Part shown: positions 6,595-9,162 of the stretch, piece by piece
How the letters are laid out: every line of letters starts with the position of its first letter
Numbering within the stretch: position 1 is the first letter of the stretch
Source: an uncultured Kiloniellales bacterium
Lineage (GTDB): Bacteria > Pseudomonadota > Alphaproteobacteria > Kiloniellales > JAKSDN01
Assembly: GCA_937974415.1 (NCBI GenBank)
Contig: CALJXB010000313.1
Location: 1-9,162 of the forward strand
DNA: 9,162 bases
Direction: 5' to 3'
Translations under genes and position numbers: made by a program
The notes under the pieces: model-generated
What the model was told of the DNA's origin: nothing
Databases searched by the model: none
The model's input: only the letters and a program-made list of their open reading frames with translations

Positions 6595-7137
6595 TCAGTT
6601 GCGGAACGGCATGTCGAACTGCTCGAGCAGCACCTTGGCCTCTTCGTCGCTCTCTGCCGTGGTCACGATGACGACGTTGAGGCCGCGCACCTCGTCGACC
6701 TTGTCGTAATCGATCTCCGGGAACACGATCTGCTCCTTCAGGCCCATCGCGAAATTGCCGCGGCCATCGAACGAGCGACTCGGGATGCCCCGGAAGTCGC
6801 GTACCCGCGGCAGGGCGATGGTGACCAGCCGGTCGAGAAACTCGTACATGCGGGTGCGCCTGAGCGTCACCTTGCAGCCGATCTCCATACCCTCGCGCAG
6901 CTTGAAGCTGGCGATCGACTTCTTGGCCCGGGTGACGATCGGCTTCTGCCCGGTGATCCGGGTCAGATCGCTGGTGGCCGCTTGGATCTTCTTCTGATCC
7001 TGGACGCCTTCACCGACGCCCATGTTGACCACGATCTTCTCGATCACCGGCACCTGATAGCGGCTCTTGTAGCCGAACTGCTCCATCATGGCCGGCAGCA
7101 CGGTCTGCTCATAGTGTTCATGAAGACGGGCTTTCAT
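6595..7137 (-). CDS. rplE: 50S ribosomal protein L5
   Basis: Encodes L5 (180 aa; 179 in E. coli), a 5S rRNA-binding protein of the large-subunit central protuberance that contacts P-site tRNA and bridges to S13. Visible blocks are [58 protein letters not shown], and the C-terminal [20 protein letters not shown] with ending FDMPFRN. The start ATG at 7137 lies 14 bases after rplX with AGGTGG upstream. In E. coli the S8 repressor binds around this start; I cannot confirm such a fold here by eye. Confidence 0.98.
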   Translation of the reverse strand: MKARLHEHYEQTVLPAMMEQFGYKSRYQVPVIEKIVVNMGVGEGVQDQKKIQAATSDLTRITGQKPIVTRAKKSIASFKLREGMEIGCKVTLRRTRMYEFLDRLVTIALPRVRDFRGIPSRSFDGRGNFAMGLKEQIVFPEIDYDKVDEVRGLNVVIVTTAESDEEAKVLLEQFDMPFRN

Positions 7138-7151
7138 CGCCGTTATCCCAC

Positions 7152-7475
7152 CTAGGAGTCGATCATCTCGCCGGAGCGGCGTGCCACGCGCACCTTGCGC
7201 TCGCCCTCGACCACCTTGAAGCCGACGCGCGTCGGCCCGTCGGTCTTGGGGTCGATCAGCGCCACGTTGGAAATGTGCAGCGACGCCTCTTTTTCCAAGA
7301 TGCCACCGGGGCTCACCTGGCTCGGCCGCTGGTGGCGCTTGATCATGTTCAGGCCCTGCACCAGCACGCGGTCCTCCTTGCGCAGCACGCGCAGGACCTC
7401 GCCGGTCTTGCCCTTGTCCTTGCCGGTGATGGCGACCACCTTGTCGCCCTTCCTGATCTTGAACTTCCTGGCCAT
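7152..7475 (-). CDS. rplX: 50S ribosomal protein L24
   Basis: Encodes L24 (107 aa), an early-assembly starter protein that binds 23S rRNA near the peptide exit tunnel. The KOW motif is at the N-terminus (about residues 9-35: [20 protein letters not shown]). It is followed by the family blocks [26 protein letters not shown] and [20 protein letters not shown]. The frame stays open upstream through rplN, but [11 protein letters not shown] is the expected start. Its ATG shares one base with the rplN stop (TGATG at 7477-7473), with GAGGTG 5 bases upstream. The two genes are therefore translationally coupled. Confidence 0.98.
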   Translation of the reverse strand: MARKFKIRKGDKVVAITGKDKGKTGEVLRVLRKEDRVLVQGLNMIKRHQRPSQVSPGGILEKEASLHISNVALIDPKTDGPTRVGFKVVEGERKVRVARRSGEMIDS

Positions 7476-7843
7476 CACAGCACCTCGGGCGCGAGCGATA
7501 TGATCTTCATGAACTTCTTGGCCCTGAGCTCGCGGGTCACCGGGCCGAAGATGCGCGTGCCGATGGGCTCGTTCTGCCGGGTGATCAGCACGGCGGCGTT
7601 GCTGTCGAAGCGGATCGTGCTGCCGTCCTCGCGCCGGATCTCCTTGGCGGTACGTACGATGACCGCACGATGCATGTCGCCCTTCTTGACGCGGCCGCGC
7701 GGAATCGCCTCCTTGACGCTGACCACGATGACGTCGCCGACGTGGGCCGTGGTGCGCTTGGCGCCGCCCAGGACCTTGATGCACTGCACGCGCCGGGCAC
7801 CCGAGTTGTCGGCGACGTCGAGCTGTGTCTGCATCTGGATCAT
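7475..7843 (-). CDS. rplN: 50S ribosomal protein L14
   Basis: Encodes L14 (122 aa, exact family length), a large-subunit protein that forms an intersubunit bridge and is the docking site for silencing factor RsfS. The sequence follows the family closely: [20 protein letters not shown], the [13 protein letters not shown] block, [17 protein letters not shown], and the C-terminus [11 protein letters not shown] with the ending LAPEVL. In E. coli rplN opens the spc operon. Here the gap to rpsQ is only 27 bases, with a GGGGAG Shine-Dalgarno sequence and no recognisable promoter. The S10 and spc genes are therefore probably one transcript in this organism. Confidence 0.99.
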   Translation of the reverse strand: MIQMQTQLDVADNSGARRVQCIKVLGGAKRTTAHVGDVIVVSVKEAIPRGRVKKGDMHRAVIVRTAKEIRREDGSTIRFDSNAAVLITRQNEPIGTRIFGPVTRELRAKKFMKIISLAPEVL

Positions 7844-7870
7844 GGCGTGAGACTCCCCATCAACTCTGCG

Positions 7871-8143
7871 TCAGCTTTCCACCGCCGCGGTGCCGCCGGC
7901 CGCTTCGTCGGCCCCCTCGGACAAGATCTCCCAGGTTTTGGTCTTGGAGATCGGGCGGCACTCTCGGATGCGCACGGTGTCGCCGGTCTTGGCGCTGTTG
8001 GCTTCGTCGTGGGCATGGTAGCGCTTGGAGCGCTTGATGAACTTCTTGTAGAGGGGGTGCATCAGGCGGCGCTCGACCAAGACGGTGATCGTCTTGTCGG
8101 ATTTGTCGCTGACCACGACACCCTGTAATACGCGACGCGGCAT
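7871..8143 (-). CDS. rpsQ: 30S ribosomal protein S17
   Basis: Encodes S17 (90 aa), a primary 16S rRNA-binding OB-fold protein needed early in small-subunit assembly. Family blocks are [40 protein letters not shown], and [20 protein letters not shown]. The last 15 residues ([16 protein letters not shown], from about 75) are an acidic, alanine-rich tail beyond the core. The open frame extends much further upstream, but the start at 8143 is fixed by the MPRRVLQG N-terminus and by AGGAGA just upstream. It lies 11 bases after rpmC. Confidence 0.98.
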   Translation of the reverse strand: MPRRVLQGVVVSDKSDKTITVLVERRLMHPLYKKFIKRSKRYHAHDEANSAKTGDTVRIRECRPISKTKTWEILSEGADEAAGGTAAVES

Positions 8144-8154
8144 TTCGCTCTCTC

Positions 8155-8352
8155 CTAGGAATCCGCCTGCTGGCGCTGGTGCAGGACCGTCTTGATGCGG
8201 GCGATGTCGCGTCGCACCTCGCGAATCCGCGCCGTGTTCTCCAGCTGCCCGCTGGCCCGCTGGAAGCGCAAGTTGAACGCCTCCTTGCGCAATCCCAGAA
8301 GGCTGTCCTTCAACTCGTCCTCCGACTTGGTGCGGAGCTCTCCGGCCTTCAT
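8155..8352 (-). CDS. rpmC: 50S ribosomal protein L29
   Basis: Encodes L29 (65 aa), a small two-helix protein at the peptide exit tunnel of the large subunit, next to L23 and the docking area for trigger factor and SRP. The helical-hairpin pattern is plain: [20 protein letters not shown], then [20 protein letters not shown] and [13 protein letters not shown]. The start ATG at 8352 lies 6 bases after the rplP stop. Its Shine-Dalgarno sequence GAGGAG (8367-8362) is made by the last two glutamate codons of rplP, so the two genes are tightly packed and probably coupled. Confidence 0.97.
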   Translation of the reverse strand: MKAGELRTKSEDELKDSLLGLRKEAFNLRFQRASGQLENTARIREVRRDIARIKTVLHQRQQADS

Positions 8353-8358
8353 CGCCCT

Positions 8359-8775
8359 CTACTCCTCGCCGAGACGGGTTACGAAGCGGGTGTGGATCGG
8401 CAGCTTGGCCGCCGCCAGGGTAAAGGCGCGTTCGGCGACGTCGCGCGGCACCCCGTCGAGCTCGAACATGATGCGCCCGGGCTTGACCCGAACCGCCCAC
8501 CATTCCGGCGAGCCCTTGCCTTTGCCCTGGCGCACCTCGGCCGGCTTCTGGGACACCGGCACGTCGGGAAAGACCCGGATCCACAGCTTGCCGACGCGCT
8601 TCATGTGGCGGGTGATGGCGCGCCGCGCGGCCTCGATCTGGCGCGCCGAGACGCGCCCCGGCGCCGTCGCCTTGAGGCCGTAGGCGCCGAAATTCAAGGT
8701 CGTGCCGGCCTTGGCAAGCCCATGAATCCGCCCTTTGTGGGCCTTGCGGTATTTGGTCCGTTTCGGCTGCAGCAT
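8359..8775 (-). CDS. rplP: 50S ribosomal protein L16
   Basis: Encodes L16 (138 aa), a late-assembly large-subunit protein near the A-site tRNA elbow, needed for peptidyl transferase function. Family blocks are the N-terminal [15 protein letters not shown], the [20 protein letters not shown] stretch, [20 protein letters not shown], and [20 protein letters not shown]. The C-terminal helix region holds [16 protein letters not shown]. The start ATG at 8775 has AAGGAA about 9 bases upstream, in the 29-base gap after rpsC. Length is normal for Proteobacteria. Confidence 0.99.
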   Translation of the reverse strand: MLQPKRTKYRKAHKGRIHGLAKAGTTLNFGAYGLKATAPGRVSARQIEAARRAITRHMKRVGKLWIRVFPDVPVSQKPAEVRQGKGKGSPEWWAVRVKPGRIMFELDGVPRDVAERAFTLAAAKLPIHTRFVTRLGEE

Positions 8776-8804
8776 AGCCTGGTTTCCTTAAACTCCGTCC
8801 CCGC

Positions 8805-9162
8805 TCAGCGCCCGGCCTGGGCTTCCTGCAGCTTCTTGTCCTGGGCCATGGGGTCGTGGGCCATGATCTCGCCCTTGAAGACCCAGACCTTGACGCCGCA
8901 GGTGCCGTAGGTGGTGAGCGCTGTCGCCTCGCCGAAGTCGACGTCGGCACGCAGGGTGTGGAGCGGCACGCGGCCTTCGCGGTACCACTCGGTGCGGGCG
9001 ATCTCGGCGCCGCCCAAGCGGCCACCACAGTTGATCCGGATGCCCTCGGCGCCCAAGCGCATGGCCGACTGCACGGCGCGCTTCATGGCTCGGCGGAAGG
9101 CGACCCGCCGCTCGAGCTGCTGGGCGATGTTCTCGGCCACCAGGGTGGCGTCGATCTCCGGC
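8805..9162 (-). CDS. rpsC: 30S ribosomal protein S3, partial (5' end outside window)
   Basis: The last 118 codons of S3 are present, roughly the C-terminal half of a protein usually about 210-240 aa long. S3 lies at the mRNA entry tunnel of the small subunit and has helicase-like activity with S4 and S5. The visible part is the S3 C-terminal domain: [54 protein letters not shown] and [12 protein letters not shown]. The KH domain is outside the window. The GTG at 9140 is an internal valine codon, because the frame upstream of it (PEIDATL) still matches S3. It belongs to the S10 operon, ahead of rplP. Confidence 0.98.
   Translation of the reverse strand, partial: PEIDATLVAENIAQQLERRVAFRRAMKRAVQSAMRLGAEGIRINCGGRLGGAEIARTEWYREGRVPLHTLRADVDFGEATALTTYGTCGVKVWVFKGEIMAHDPMAQDKKLQEAQAGR

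Noticed and set aside
7844..7870. Separate spc operon promoter upstream of rplN
   Set aside because: The gap is 27 bases and contains only a Shine-Dalgarno sequence; no -35/-10 pair is visible there or in the end of rpsQ.
7871..9028. 385-codon minus-strand frame ending in S17
   Set aside because: Only the last 90 codons match S17; the rest runs out of frame through rpmC, rplP and rpsC.
9138..9140. GTG at 9140 as the start of a short gene
   Set aside because: The frame continues upstream with residues that match S3, so this is an internal valine codon of a gene cut by the window edge.
1..9162. tRNA, CRISPR, insertion sequence, phage or defence genes
   Set aside because: Coding density is almost complete with conserved ribosomal protein genes, and no repeats, recombinase motifs or foreign-looking composition were seen.

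Overview
This window is a run of the S10-spc-alpha ribosomal protein gene supercluster of a GC-rich bacterium. Every gene lies on the minus strand, so transcription runs from base 9162 towards base 1. I find 19 protein genes: 17 complete, and two cut by the window ends (rpsC at its 5' end, rpoA at its 3' end). There are no tRNA, rRNA, mobile-element, CRISPR or phage signals. The gene order secY-adk-rpsM-rpsK-rpoA, with no rpmJ between secY and rpsM and no rpsD between rpsK and rpoA, is the layout known from Alphaproteobacteria. The sequences of S8, L6, S14 (101-residue form without zinc cysteines), S11 and RpoA agree with that. I would guess a free-living, high-GC alphaproteobacterium, perhaps Rhodospirillales-like. 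The genus cannot be read from this.

Layout in transcription order: end of the S10 operon (rpsC partial, rplP, rpmC, rpsQ); spc operon (rplN, rplX, rplE, rpsN, rpsH, rplF, rplR, rpsE, rpmD, rplO, secY, with adk attached by a 4-base overlap); then the alpha operon (rpsM, rpsK, rpoA). Junctions down to secY-adk are tight: two overlaps, the rest gaps of 4 to 57 bases, most with a recognisable Shine-Dalgarno sequence. The only larger gaps are adk-rpsM (135 bases) and rpsK-rpoA (97 bases). Both hold something.

The adk-rpsM gap contains a near-consensus sigma-70-type promoter (TTGACT, 16 bases, TATAAT) with a GC-only discriminator. It should give rpsM-rpsK-rpoA their own start, with a leader of about 92 nt. 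That leader carries a 9-base direct repeat and a short stem next to the rpsM Shine-Dalgarno sequence. The rpsK-rpoA gap contains two inverted repeats, one forming a C(UUCG)G tetraloop hairpin in the RNA, and neither is followed by a U-tract.

Together the genes make small- and large-subunit ribosomal proteins, the SecY translocon channel, adenylate kinase and the RNA polymerase alpha subunit. This is core housekeeping sequence. I see no novel protein system here; the points worth a second look are regulatory.
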